Assembly: GCA_964508765.1 (NCBI GenBank)
Contig: CAZDVD010000009.1
Coordinates: 1-64,000 of the forward strand
Length of the DNA stretch: 64,000 nt
Reading direction: 5' to 3'
Source of the DNA: JABMPR01 sp964508765
Lineage (GTDB): Bacteria > Fidelibacterota > UBA8477 > JABMPR01
The notes below the pieces were generated by a model that was not told the DNA's origin, did not search any database, and was given only the letters and a program-made list of their open reading frames with translations. Shown here piece after piece: positions 9,624 to 20,264 of the stretch (positions are counted from its first letter, which is position 1; each line of letters begins with the position of its first letter). A program made the position numbers and the translations under genes.

Positions 9624-11117
9624 CTATCCTTTTGATTCAGGCCGCATTTGCGGGAAGAGGAGAACATCTCGAATCGATCTGTTACCGGTGAGCAACATGA
9701 CGAGGCGATCAAGTCCAATACCAACACCTCCCGTTGGAGGCATGCCGTATTCCATGGCCTGCAAGAAATCTTCATCCAGAGATTGAGCCTCTTCATCTCC
9801 GGCAGCACGAAGGGCAGATTGGGCTTCAAGTCTTTCACGTTGATCAATAGGATCATTCAACTCAGTGAATGCATTGGCAAATTCATTGCCAGCAATAAAT
9901 AGTTCAAATCGTTCCACAAAAGTTCCATCACTATCGCGCTTATGTTTTGCAAGCGGTGAGATGGCCTTAGGATAATCTGTCACAAATGTAGGATGAATCA
10001 GATGCGGTTGAACCAATTCATCAAATAAAGCATCCAAGAGTTGACCATAATTTGCATCAGAAGCAGCATCAATTTTATGTTCACGACAGACTTTGAGTAA
10101 TTCTGCAGTATCAGCTTTTGACAAATCAACCTTGGCATGTTTCTGAACGAGTTCTGCCATGGTTGCACGGTCAAACGGTTTGGTCAGATCAATTTCATGG
10201 TCATTGAATTCAAAAATGCTCTGATCCAGATCAGTGACTAAATGCTTGAAGAGAGACTCGACCTGATCCATGAGATAGAAATAATCTACATAGGCTTCAT
10301 ACCATTCTATGGCTGTGAATTCAGGATTATGAGTACGATCCATCCCTTCGTTTCGAAAATTCCGTGAGAATTCGAAGACTTTCTCGAAACCACCGATAAT
10401 TAATCGTTTTAAATAAAGTTCATCTGCGATGCGCAGAAAAAGATCAATATCCAGGGCATTGTGATGTGTTTTAAATGGACGCGCTGAAGCACCACCATAC
10501 AGGGGCTGAAGAATGGGTGTCTCAACTTCTAGATAATCAGAATTATCAAAGAAAGCTCTAATGCTCTTATAGATTTTTGCCCGTTTGACAAAGGTTTCTT
10601 TCACATCGGGATTGACAATAAGATCAAGATAACGTTTGCGGTAGCGCTGTTCTTTATCCTCAAAGCCATCAAACAGTTGACCATCCTTCTCCTTCACATT
10701 AGGAAGCGGTCTAATATTTTTGCTGAGGAGTGTCAGTTCATGAACTTTCAGGGTTTTCTCACCAGTCCGAGTGGTCATGAGCTCACCGCTGCAACCCACG
10801 AAATCGCCAATATCCAGTTGCTTGAACATCATGTAAGTATCTACACCAATATCATCGCGACCGATGTACAGCTGGATTTTTCCGCTCCCATCCATGATGT
10901 TTGCAAAACTGGCTTTCCCCATGACCCGTCTTGACATAAGTCTCCCAGCAAGGCGAGTCCCCTTTTTTCCCTGAAGATGATCAAATGCTTCAAGAGCTTC
11001 AGTTATCTTGTGACTACGATCGTAATTATGTGGATATGGATTGATACCATCTGCAACCAGCGCTTTGATCTTTTCTTTACGCTGATCGATGATCTCATTT
11101 AAGGTACGTTCACTCAT
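9624..11117 (-). CDS. lysS: Lysyl-tRNA synthetase (class II)
   Basis: This 497-residue class IIb synthetase has an N-terminal OB-fold anticodon-binding domain (about residues 55-150, with AGRLMSRRVMGKASFANI). The catalytic core follows, with motif 2 FRNEGMDRTHNPEFT near residue 257 and motif 3 GIGLDRLVMLLTG near 480. The C-terminus SIRDVLLFPQMRPE is typical of LysRS. The ATG shares one nucleotide with the prfB stop (TGATG at 11119-11115), so it is translationally coupled to prfB. The prfB-lysS pair is also found in E. coli, which supports both assignments. Confidence 0.97.
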   Translation of the reverse strand: MSERTLNEIIDQRKEKIKALVADGINPYPHNYDRSHKITEALEAFDHLQGKKGTRLAGRLMSRRVMGKASFANIMDGSGKIQLYIGRDDIGVDTYMMFKQLDIGDFVGCSGELMTTRTGEKTLKVHELTLLSKNIRPLPNVKEKDGQLFDGFEDKEQRYRKRYLDLIVNPDVKETFVKRAKIYKSIRAFFDNSDYLEVETPILQPLYGGASARPFKTHHNALDIDLFLRIADELYLKRLIIGGFEKVFEFSRNFRNEGMDRTHNPEFTAIEWYEAYVDYFYLMDQVESLFKHLVTDLDQSIFEFNDHEIDLTKPFDRATMAELVQKHAKVDLSKADTAELLKVCREHKIDAASDANYGQLLDALFDELVQPHLIHPTFVTDYPKAISPLAKHKRDSDGTFVERFELFIAGNEFANAFTELNDPIDQRERLEAQSALRAAGDEEAQSLDEDFLQAMEYGMPPTGGVGIGLDRLVMLLTGNRSIRDVLLFPQMRPESKG

Positions 11118-12224
11118 CAGGATTCTTTTCCCATTTGATTCAATAAATATGCTTTGATAAAACCGTCAATTTCACCGTTCATGACAGCCTGGATATTCCC
11201 TGTTTCATGCTTTGTCCGATGGTCTTTGACCATGGTGTAAGGATGGAACACATAGGATCTGATCTGGTTACCCCAACCAATCTCAGTTTTGGAAGAGGCC
11301 ATTTGATCCATCTTGGCCTGCTCCTTTTCTTTCTCAACTTGATAGAGTCTGGCCTTGAGCATTTTCATGGCCGTTTCTTTATTCTTATGCTGAGAGCGTT
11401 CATTCTGACACTGGACCACAATACCTGTGGGTCCGTGTGTGAGCCTTACAGCTGAATCTGTTTTGTTAATATGCTGACCACCTGCCCCACTGGCGCGGTA
11501 GGTATCGACCCTGACTTCACTCATATCGATGGTAATTTCAATTTCTGTATCATAAAGCGGATATACGTAGACAGAAGCAAATGATGTATGTCGTCGGGAA
11601 TTTGAATCAAAGGGGCTGATTCGCACCAAGCGATGAATTCCATTTTCCGCTTTCAAATAACCAAAAGCATAATCACCTTTAACTTCAATAGTTACATCTT
11701 TGAGACCAGCCTCCTCACCGGGGAGATAATCCAGGGCTTTCCAACTCCAACCTCGGTTGTCGAACATGCGCGTATACATACGATAAAGCATTTCAGCCCA
11801 GTCCTGAGATTCTGTTCCCCCCGCTCCTGGATGAATGGTGACGATACAATTGAGTGCATCATCTTCATTTGAGAGAAGTTGCCGTAACTCGTAGTCTTCC
11901 AGTGTCTTGCGGAATTTTCGAAGCGATCTTGATAAATCAGGAGTGAGACTTTCATCCTGATCCTCAAGAGCTAACTCCATGAGAATATCCAGATCCTCCT
12001 CATGATTGAGAACATTTTCCCAATCAGTGACCTGAGATTCTAAAAGATTGATTTTTTTAAGAGTTTCTTGTGCGGTTGCCTGATCGTTCCAGAAATCGTC
12101 TTTTATGGATAACTCTTTAAGCTCACCTAGTTCTGATTGGACCTCAGAAAGGTCAAAGATGCCCCCTCAGCGTATCAAGACGCTGCTTCAGTCCACCCAT
12201 TTCATCTCTTATTTCATCAAACAT
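11117..12224 (-). CDS. prfB: Peptide chain release factor 2, expressed by +1 programmed frameshift
   Basis: RF2 ends translation at UGA and UAA. A 23-codon first frame starts at ATG 12224 and ends in an in-frame TGA at 12155-12153. Skipping one T there joins it to the long second frame, and the total then fits exactly 368 codons plus stop. The protein has the GGQ peptidyl-hydrolysis motif (GAGGQHINKTDS, near residue 246) and the SPF stop-codon-reading tripeptide (RISPFDSNSRRH). The downstream ATG at 11980 inside the second frame should not be taken as the start. The ATG at 12224 overlaps the stop of the preceding gene by one nucleotide (TAATG), and the 3' end overlaps lysS. Low RF2 levels favour the shift, which is the known autoregulation of this gene family. 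Confidence 0.96.
12152..12167 (-). promoter_or_regulatory. RF2 +1 recoding site
   Basis: On the minus strand, codons 20-24 read AGG GGG CAT CTT TGA, followed by C. A Shine-Dalgarno-like AGGGGG lies three nucleotides before the slippery CTT, and the stop is in the poor context TGAC. This is nearly identical to the E. coli prfB site, which differs at the CAT codon (TAT there). After the slip the frame reads GAC CTT TCT and continues into the long RF2 frame. Confidence 0.95.
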
Positions 12225-12718
12225 TAGTTTGTTGTCGCTCTATCGTATAAATAATAACCGTTGATCAATGTCACCATGAGATTGATATAAGGTGTAGCCG
12301 TGCTTAGAATTCTCCATACTGTCCCTTTGACTATGATCGTATCATTTGGGTATATTATGGGAATGTATTTACTGTCCCCAGTTTCGAGAAATCTTTCAAC
12401 ATTGGCGATGACGACTCTTGGTTCACCCGGAGTATCATTAAAGCGAAGAATCCTGATGTTAGACAATTTTGCCATATTACTAGGACCTCCAACATAACTG
12501 AGAATCGAGATAAGATCGGCATCGCTAGGGACCAATTTAACACCGGGTGTTTTTACTTCGCCCCAGACTCGAATTGACATACTCAATTTTCCAGTCTCCG
12601 GATCAATTATGTAACGCGGATCTGCATTTGACTGGTCTTTGTTCTGCGCCCATGATATAGAAACCAGGAGTAGCAGGGTTAATATAATTATCAATCTTTT
12701 TTGCACACTTTGCCCCAT
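12224..12718 (-). CDS. Exported SLBB-domain protein
   Basis: This 164-residue protein has a signal peptide (residues about 1-24, cleavage plausible after SWAQ). An SLBB-like domain is built on VWGEVKTPG (from about residue 51), LISILSYVGGPS and the closing YPNDTIIVKG. SLBB domains bind soluble glycans or form the periplasmic rings of polysaccharide export proteins such as Wza. This protein has only one and lacks the Poly_export domain, so it is not a full exporter. The last 25 residues are fairly hydrophobic (PYINLMVTLINGYYLY) and may anchor it. It lies 16 nt downstream of the PorV-like gene and overlaps prfB by 1 nt. A role in secretion or in the cell envelope is inferred from neighbours only. 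Confidence 0.65.
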   Translation of the reverse strand: MGQSVQKRLIIILTLLLLVSISWAQNKDQSNADPRYIIDPETGKLSMSIRVWGEVKTPGVKLVPSDADLISILSYVGGPSNMAKLSNIRILRFNDTPGEPRVVIANVERFLETGDSKYIPIIYPNDTIIVKGTVWRILSTATPYINLMVTLINGYYLYDRATTN

Positions 12719-12734
12719 ATTTCTTTAACAACCA

Positions 12735-13730
12735 TTAAAAATGGTAATTAATTCCAATTTTTTGCATGTTTGCCAACTCATGTTGGCTAAACGAGTAATC
12801 AATAATAAACTTTTTTAAGCCAATGCCAAGACCTAAGGAAGGTGTGTATCCATCGTACCCACCACGTATGAATATTTCATCTTTCACCTCGATCCCTATA
12901 CCATATTGTCTTACTCCTTTATACCTCATTTGAGTAGCAGTCGAAAATGTAACCTGAGTGGCATACTTAGAGATGTTCTGGGTTACAGAGAATCCCTTGA
13001 CCAGATCACGTTTAATGGCATCCTGGTGCTCTGTCGTCCAATAAACTGGCGTATTCAGGATATCGCTAAGAAACAACCCAATACCAAATTCTGTGTCGAT
13101 TAAAGCTTTGCTCATTCCAGCAAGATTGAAGAAAAGTTGACCGCCAAGATCAATCCCAAATCCCAACCCTCGGTTATCATCTAAAACCTTGTCGATATAT
13201 TTTGCTGATACTCCCAATGGCATGTGGCATGGTATTTTGAAGAACTTCCACCCCAGATTTATCTCAAATTCATAGTCTCTGGCAAGTGTGACAAAAGCAC
13301 CATCTTCCCGATAGTCAATAAGGCTCGAGCTGGAATTTTCCAGCGTAAGCACCGAATCTCTTCGGTCACTGGGTGTTAATCCTGATAAGTTTGGTCTAGT
13401 ATAAAGACCATCCACCGCACTATGAATAAGTGTAATGCCTAATGAGTAGGATTCGCCTAAGGCATACTTGCCTTCAAGCCCGATATTGTTAGAGAGTCCG
13501 GTAAATTGCTGATACACCATACTTACTTGCGAATTATGGCCATTAACTGCCAACCCCGCCGGATTATTCAAGGCATGCCCGGCCCCTACTCTTACTGCAA
13601 CTGTGCTGTACCCCAAAGATTGAACCTGAGGGTATTGACTGGCCAGCAAAAAAGCATCAGCATATTCCCCTGCAAAAATCGATGACAAAGTGGTCACCAC
13701 TATAAATACTATGCGTTTTATTACTCTCAT
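12735..13730 (-). CDS. PorV/PorQ-family outer-membrane beta-barrel protein
   Basis: This 331-residue protein has a signal peptide (about residues 1-20). The segment VGAGHALNNPAGLAV is typical of the PorV/UPF0164 family. Alternating amphipathic strands run to a C-terminal aromatic residue (INYHF), as expected for a FadL-like barrel. In Bacteroidota PorV is the shuttle that hands type IX cargo to the PorU sortase. Here it sits directly downstream of a PorU-like peptidase, overlapping its stop by 4 nt, which is the arrangement known from Porphyromonas. The family also contains PorQ and other paralogues, so the exact member is not certain. Confidence 0.75.
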   Translation of the reverse strand: MRVIKRIVFIVVTTLSSIFAGEYADAFLLASQYPQVQSLGYSTVAVRVGAGHALNNPAGLAVNGHNSQVSMVYQQFTGLSNNIGLEGKYALGESYSLGITLIHSAVDGLYTRPNLSGLTPSDRRDSVLTLENSSSSLIDYREDGAFVTLARDYEFEINLGWKFFKIPCHMPLGVSAKYIDKVLDDNRGLGFGIDLGGQLFFNLAGMSKALIDTEFGIGLFLSDILNTPVYWTTEHQDAIKRDLVKGFSVTQNISKYATQVTFSTATQMRYKGVRQYGIGIEVKDEIFIRGGYDGYTPSLGLGIGLKKFIIDYSFSQHELANMQKIGINYHF

Positions 13731-16700
13731 CGGTTTTTTACCATTTTGCCAATGGGTCCAACTATCTCTTCATCATTCAACTGAGCTTTGATGCGGTAGA
13801 AATACACGCCATTTGCCACAAAATCATCAGAACGATCCCGACCATTCCAGGGAACCTCATGGTAGCCAATAGCACCAAGCCCAATACTTACTCGTGCGTT
13901 ATACACATCTATGGTGTGAAGTTTATATCCAGAAAGTGTAAAAATATCAATTTCAACATCATCAAGTGGCTGAGTAAGCTCATAAATAATCAGTGTCTCA
14001 CCCTCAAATGGATTTGGAAAATTACCATAATCATAAATTGCAGCATCACTTGCAACCACTCCGGTGATAGAGACCTCATCCGACCAATTTCCAAGTGCAT
14101 CGCTCATCTTATATGTGATGGTGTGCTCACCGATATCCATGTTAAGTTCAACAATGGCACTCATAATTTGGCCAGATTCAGTGGTGTCACCGAGTTGTAC
14201 AGCCGCAGTAGAACCATCCACGTGGACATTTACATGGCTAGCGTCCCATGAAAAACCGTTCTCATCCTCTGCCAATAGGTTGAGATGACTAGACTCAAGC
14301 AAATAATCACCATCAAAGAAGAGTTGTCCCTCTACCATCATTGATACTTCAGGACCGGTAAAATCCTGCTTTTGCCCCATGGCAATCAGACCAGAGCCAT
14401 TCATATGGTAAGTGTTCGATTGATCTGTAACAAGATATTGCCAACTCGATAAATCCAGATCTTTACAGAAAAGTTGCCGACCTGATTGAATGCCAACGAT
14501 GAGCTCCGAATTCGATGATTCAACTAGATAAATCGTTGAATCCTGATAGAGTGTAATTCCTGGAAGAGCCGAAAATGGTTCAGTATAGGGTTTAACTCGC
14601 ACCCAGGAAGTATCAGCATGACCGACAAACAGCCCTCCACGTGCCCAGAGTTTAAGTGTGTCTGGATCCTGTTCATCAAAGGTCAGTCCTACCCCAGGCA
14701 AAATCTGGAAATATTCCGAGGACAGTGAAGCAGAATAAGCATTGTCAGCAGTATTTATGTCACTTGAAATCTGTAAAGTCGCACTCACCTCCACTGTTTC
14801 TGTCCCAAACAACACAGGAATGAAAAGTGAATTGTTCCCTTCAAAAAGACCTCGTGTTTGATCAACACTGTGATTTCCAGTTGGCAATGCTGCTTCGAAG
14901 TGCAAATCTGCTGTCGCATCGGCTAATCCAAACATTGAATAATCAAGATATACTCCACAAATATTATCCATATACCCAACTCGTATGTTATTGACACTCA
15001 GAGAGATATCATCAGGTAGATAAAGGGTGAAAGTGCTCGATGTTTGAATCTGCACTCCCTGTGAAAAGGCTGTAAAAGAGTANNNNNNNNNNNNNNNNNN
15101 NNNNNNNNNNNNNNNNNNNNNNNNNNNNNNNNNNNNNNNNNNNNNNNNNNNNNNNNNNNNNNNNNNNNNNNNNNNNNNNNNNTGAAAGTGCTCGATGTTT
15201 GAATCTGCACTCCCTGTGAAAAGGCTGTAAAAGAGTAATAAGTTGTAGAAGTCTCAGAATGTAATCGAGTTGTATCTGGGACTTTCCACCACTCACTATC
15301 CTGTATAAGCTCTATCCTGCCATGATTACCTCCCGACAAAACCAATATCATACTGTCCGCAATGACAGGTGGAGTAGAGTGAAATCTTACCCGAATAGGA
15401 ATGATAGGCGATTGAGATAGTTGCTCCGCTGTAGGGGACTCATGCTCGAACCAATCAGCAGATATGGAGTACGGAACAAACCCCTGGACAGATGATTGAT
15501 TCTCTCCCCTGTCAAGCGTATAAATGGTTCTTCCAATTCCGGTAGGAGCAGATGCTTCCTGAGATATGATAAAATTTGAATTCGATTCGGTGGGATATGA
15601 TTGGGGCAAAGTCCACCAGGGATGATTCGTTGCATTCACAGGTAATAGATTCATTTCGCCAGCTTCAGTACCGATATAATTCAGGATAATTTGCTGTGTT
15701 GGATCATAAATAGATACATCTGATACCAATAATTGTTGGTTTTCTGGCCGAAGTAACCGCGTGGTGGGATCTCCAAGAAAATTATACTGGAACAACATGG
15801 ATGGTTTTAAGTAGTCGTATTCACTAATGGCAAGAAAGTATTCCATGCGGGCAATATTGATGATCTCACCAACCGTTTTATCATCTTCCAGAAGTCTCCT
15901 CAGAAGTGGCTGTACCATTAAATCATCATTGATGATCCATCCTACACCTGATGCTCCAAACCACCCAATGGCACCTGTAGGTGATTCAGCTACAACGACT
16001 TCACCCAATCCTCTGGTTTGTGCAAAGGAAGCCGTAAAGCAGGTCATACTGGTTACAAAAGCCGGAGGAGTATCATGATTTAGATAATTAATATCATCCC
16101 TTACAAATAGGGATCTATCTGCCCATACTGCTCCGCCACCATGTCCAAAAAAATTGATGAGAAGTTTGCCGCGATTCCAGTGTTCTACCAGAGAATCCGT
16201 ATCTCCCCAAAAGATCTGCCCTTCAGAATCGCGATCGATAAATATTCTGGTAGGCATATATGCTGGAGGTATTGTGTTCTTCAGGAGTAGTTGGCTCTGT
16301 GTTTTGAATACTGGATCAAACCCAGCTATGATGACGAGCTCATTTTGCCAGCTACCATAATTCGATCCAGATCCGTAGGCAATCAGCTTGGTTAGAGAGG
16401 TCTCTAAGTCCTCGCGATTGTTACACGGGATTCTGCCTATATACATATCTGGGATATAATCATCACCATTAATGAGACTGTACCAGTAATCAGCTTCAGC
16501 AGCTCCCCAGCCATAGGTCTGCATGTAAAAAGTGGGAATATTCTGAATCCGTGTATCTCGCTTGGCTTGCTGTGGATTCGAAATAGCATCTCCAAACATC
16601 ACGACATATTCAGGATGAGATGCCCAATTGTTATTAGCATAGCGTAGAAATGATTTTATCGCCAGGGGTGAATGGATACCATAGTTAAACTCATCATATA

Positions 16701-18531
16701 TATCTGCTGCTGAAACAGCAATAGGATTCCAACCCTCACTCTCCTTGAACTCCAGATAAGCTTCCAGTTCATCCATAAATGCTGGAATAGTGATCACGAT
16801 CAAATCTGCATCTTCATTCCGCAATAGAGCTGTTGTATCAACAATTGTTTTTATAGGCTGTAGAAAGCCATCGAGACTGGCTGCCCAATAGTCAGGAGTT
16901 GCTTCGGTTGAATGATCCTGGAAAACCAGACTATATTGAGGTTCTATGGCATCCCAGTTTTCTCTAATCGTAAAACCCGTGATTTTAGATAATCCTTCTT
17001 TGTAAAGAACCAGCTCATGAGATTTAAAGCCCTGGATTTCATACTCCAGATTGGTTGAAGGGTTGATAAAGGATTTTCTAAATCTCAATTGGTTCTCATG
17101 GGCTTTTAGAAGATGCTCATAGCTCACTTCGATCCAATTCAATACGATTTTATCATAGTTTCCTGGTTCTGTACTCACTGGGGCAAAGATGGCCAAGGTG
17201 TTATCCCCATCGGCAGCGAGGATGTTATGTGAAAGATTCAGTGCTGAAGGTGATGAAAGCACATATTCCTCTTGCTGAACCCAACTGCCATCACCGATGG
17301 AATGATCATTCATAAAAGCATAGAGAGTGTGACTCTTGACTTCCCCAGCGGTTTCACTATAAGTGAGCCCATGAAGCCCCAGAGATACCTGAAGATTCTC
17401 ACTTGACCCACGAAATGGATTGGGAAGGAAGTACTCGACCTCTTTGGTCACACCAGAATTGACGGATTTCCAGAAATAATGATCGCGTGTGATACTGGGC
17501 TTATCGGTATCAACTTGTCCAAGCCGCTCGAAGCTATTGTCTTCCTCGACATGAATTTTGTCCCAAAAGGTAGTTGGTCTGACAGGTGTCAAATCAACCA
17601 GTGCGCCTGATTCTTCTACAAATCGGAGCCCATTCACTCCCCCCCAATCCAACCAGTAAACATTAATGTCGGAGAAAGCATCATAATACTGAGAAGAACC
17701 ATCGAAATATTTCTGTTTCCCAATGAAATCAAAAAAGTCCCCACTATCAAAGATGTCATCACCATGGTCGGTGACGTGGATGGCTTGCTCCTCGCCTCTT
17801 TCTCTCAAGGTCAGAGATCGACTTGAGATATCCCCCTCTGGAAAATCAGCCAACTGGGCCAGTGAATCATAAAATATGCGATAGATCCCATCCTTCAGAA
17901 CATGCAACTTTATTTTTCCCTCACCCCACCCCATCTGATTATGGGTGAACACACGTTGGGATGAAGTGGTAATATTATTGAGATAAAGAGCTTCGTTCTC
18001 AATTGTGGCAGATGATGCCAGGTCTGAGCTAATACTCAAAGTGATATGATTTGGAATCACCCATTGACCATCCACATTATCAAAACGCGCACCCAAAACA
18101 TTAACTGCCCAAAGTTGATGCCCACCTATATCATTGATGTGTTTGAAACGGATGAATTCCTGGCTAACTATTTGTTCGGGTCGGGCTTCTAAATCTAAAC
18201 CCTTTGCTTGTTCAAATTGTGGGGAGGATGTGTTCATCACAGGGATTGATTGTGTGCCACCCATGTCTAGATCAACACGTGGTGGACCATTTATTGTATA
18301 GATCAATTTTGTTTTGACGGGAAATCTTAGCCCGTTGTCTAATATGGTGTGATTCCAACCTGGGTATTCGACACCCTGAGAATTAAAGGTGATAGAATTC
18401 AGGTTCGGAACATCGAGAGACCAGATTATTTCAGAGAGAGGATTCCCAGTTGTCTTAGATCCAGTATGCTGCACAGAGTCAGCCAAGAGAAAGGATCCTG
18501 TTAGAAGAATCCATAACAGAGCTCTTCTCAT
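13727..18531 (-). CDS. porU: C25-family peptidase, type IX secretion sortase PorU-like (split by an assembly join)
   Basis: This is one gene interrupted by N at 15083-15182. Removing the gap and one copy of the flanking 55-bp duplication joins the two frames exactly, giving 1549 residues. A signal peptide (about 1-18) and a long N-terminal beta-rich region come first. The gingipain-like C25 domain follows, with catalytic His797 in FFGHGGG and Cys831 in VTSMTCFTASF. C-terminal beta domains end in a type IX C-terminal domain (about 1452-1549: FPNPFEGETLI, then NGVYFYRIKA). PorU removes the CTD from secreted cargo and attaches the cargo to surface lipid or glycan. The neighbouring PorV-like gene supports this role. 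It could also be a secreted C25 protease carried as T9SS cargo, since gingipains share the same domains. Confidence 0.8.
15028..15237. other. Assembly join inside porU: 55-bp duplicate, 100 N, 55-bp duplicate
   Basis: Positions 15028-15082 and 15183-15237 are identical and flank N at 15083-15182. The true sequence almost certainly contains one copy and no gap, because deleting 155 nt turns 4805 nt into 4650 nt (1550 codons) with no stop codon. The pattern fits adjacent de Bruijn-graph contigs sharing a 55-base overlap. Confidence 0.93.
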
Positions 18532-18532
18532 A

Positions 18533-19369
18533 TTAGATGGTCAGATTATTTAGCACTTTGCGCAATTGAATCTCATCAAGACCCCGTTTCATAACACCAT
18601 TATGCACATGTGAAAGCGTACCCGTCTCCTCAGAGACTACGAGGACATGAGCGTCTGTCTCTTCTGAAATTCCTAATGCGGCGAGATGTCGAGTCCCAAG
18701 CTTCATTCTGACCCCCTGAGGCTCTTCTGATAGCGGTAGAATACACTTGGCTGCATCAATGACTTCGTGGTTGATGATCACTGCGCCATCATGTAATGGC
18801 GAAGTAGGATTAAAAATAGAAACAAGCAAATCCGCAGAGACTCTGGCATTTATTGAAGCAGATTTTTCCTTTATATGCTTCAGGCCGACCTCGCCTTCCA
18901 TGACAATCAGCATGCCCCATTTCCGTTCCTGACAAACCATAACTGCATCGGTGATCTCACTGACCATAGCAAGGTTCTTCACACGAAACAGATAGCGAAC
19001 AACAGGAATCTGACCGAGATATATGAGGATTCGTCTTAGTTCAGGTTGAAAAAGGATAACTACTGCAATAAGCCAAACTGTTGACAAGTTGGACATGAGC
19101 CAGGACATCCCATGTAACTCTGACCAGCGGACGATAACAGACAGAAGAATCAGTATCAGAATGCCAGAGAGTAGTTGGGCTGCTCTGGTGCCCTTGAAAA
19201 TTTTATACAATGAGTACAGAACAAAGGAAACGGAAAGGACATCTACAACATCATAAACCCGTACAGAGAGAAAGGCGATGGAGAATAACTCATATCTCCA
19301 GAAGTAAACCATAACGACTGTAACCAGAAGACCCAGAGAAAAGAGGAGTATATTTTTTTTGTTAGGCAC
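18533..19369 (-). CDS. cdaA: Membrane diadenylate cyclase CdaA (DacA), variant RHR motif
   Basis: This enzyme makes cyclic di-AMP from two ATP at the inner membrane. The 278 residues show three hydrophobic segments (about 8-27, 35-56 and 67-108) followed by a DisA_N catalytic domain. The DGA motif is at residues 194-196 (PLHDGAVIIN). The GTRH box is present, but the family's RHR reads RHL at residues 227-229 (GTRHLAALGISE). SEETG follows at 246-250. The usual CdaA partner gene for a CdaR-like protein is not adjacent. The gene lies 8 nt downstream of folP and 1 nt upstream of porU, so it is probably the last gene of the tilS operon or shared with porU. Activity depends on whether Leu229 is tolerated. 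Confidence 0.88.
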   Translation of the reverse strand: MPNKKNILLFSLGLLVTVVMVYFWRYELFSIAFLSVRVYDVVDVLSVSFVLYSLYKIFKGTRAAQLLSGILILILLSVIVRWSELHGMSWLMSNLSTVWLIAVVILFQPELRRILIYLGQIPVVRYLFRVKNLAMVSEITDAVMVCQERKWGMLIVMEGEVGLKHIKEKSASINARVSADLLVSIFNPTSPLHDGAVIINHEVIDAAKCILPLSEEPQGVRMKLGTRHLAALGISEETDAHVLVVSEETGTLSHVHNGVMKRGLDEIQLRKVLNNLTI

Positions 19370-19377
19370 TGTCCAAT

Positions 19378-20247
19378 TTAATCCGAATGCTTTTGAATGG
19401 CAGTGAAGATATCAAGAACTTGTCGGGTTTCGCTCACATCGTGAACCCTGAATAATTTAACACCCTGCAGGTAAGCTGAGATCACCGCTGCCAGGGATCC
19501 ACCCATCCTGGTATCAATGCTAGAGTGGTCGATCATGCCAATAAAGGATTTCCGAGATGCTCCCAGAAGCAAGGGCCTACCCAACTCCCCTAGTCTACCC
19601 ATATTGCCCATCAAAGAAAGATTGTCTGACAATGATTTACCAAAACCAATGCCTGGATCCAGGACGATCTGATCAACATCAATTCCTGAATTATTTGCGG
19701 AATGGAGTCGTTCACTGAAAAAGACTTCCAGGTCATCCAAAACGTGACCATACACCGGAGCATCCTGCATGGTTTCTGGTTGGCCCTGCATATGCATGAG
19801 GATATACCCGGCACCACTATCCCTTACCAGGTCAAACATTCCTGCTTCATTTCGACCACCTGATATGTCATTGATAATATGGGCACCTGCATGCAGTGCT
19901 GCTTCAGCAACTGCTACTTTCTGGGTATCAATTGAAATCAAGGCTTCTGATTGGTCTGCAAGTGCTTCGACAATTGGAAGCACTCGAGACAGTTCAACTT
20001 CAGCGGAAACGGACTGAGATCCGGGGCGGGTGGATTCACCACCGATATCAATGATGGTTGCCCCCTGTTCCAGCATCTCCAGAGCCCTCTTGGTGGCTTT
20101 CGATGGATCACTAAATTTACCACCATCACTAAATGAATCAGGAGTCACATTTAGAATACCCACAATAAGTGGTGTATCTACATGTAACTCCTGACCCTTA
20201 ATCAACCATTTCTGACCTATTCCAGATGAGATTCTGTCCTCAGTCAT
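19378..20247 (-). CDS. folP: Dihydropteroate synthase
   Basis: This 289-residue TIM-barrel enzyme condenses p-aminobenzoate with dihydropterin pyrophosphate in folate synthesis, and it is the target of sulfonamides. The sequence shows the pterin-binding GILNVTPDSFSDGG (residues 30-43), DIGGESTRPGS, INDISGGR, LDPGIGFGKS and GASRKSFIG, all DHPS signatures. The length is normal. It lies 17 nt after ftsH and 8 nt before cdaA. The ftsH-folP-cdaA order fits a housekeeping operon that begins at tilS. Confidence 0.96.
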   Translation of the reverse strand: MTEDRISSGIGQKWLIKGQELHVDTPLIVGILNVTPDSFSDGGKFSDPSKATKRALEMLEQGATIIDIGGESTRPGSQSVSAEVELSRVLPIVEALADQSEALISIDTQKVAVAEAALHAGAHIINDISGGRNEAGMFDLVRDSGAGYILMHMQGQPETMQDAPVYGHVLDDLEVFFSERLHSANNSGIDVDQIVLDPGIGFGKSLSDNLSLMGNMGRLGELGRPLLLGASRKSFIGMIDHSSIDTRMGGSLAAVISAYLQGVKLFRVHDVSETRQVLDIFTAIQKHSD

Positions 20248-20264
20248 ATGAAAATAGTTATTAT

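Noticed and set aside
11692..11967. Overlapping frame within prfB as a separate gene
   Set aside because: It is out of frame with strongly conserved RF2 sequence and has no ribosome site.
15028..15237. 55-bp direct repeats around N runs taken as mobile-element duplications or CRISPR-like repeats
   Set aside because: Three sites show the same 55-bp length and exactly 100 N, and collapse restores reading frames. This is an assembly signature.
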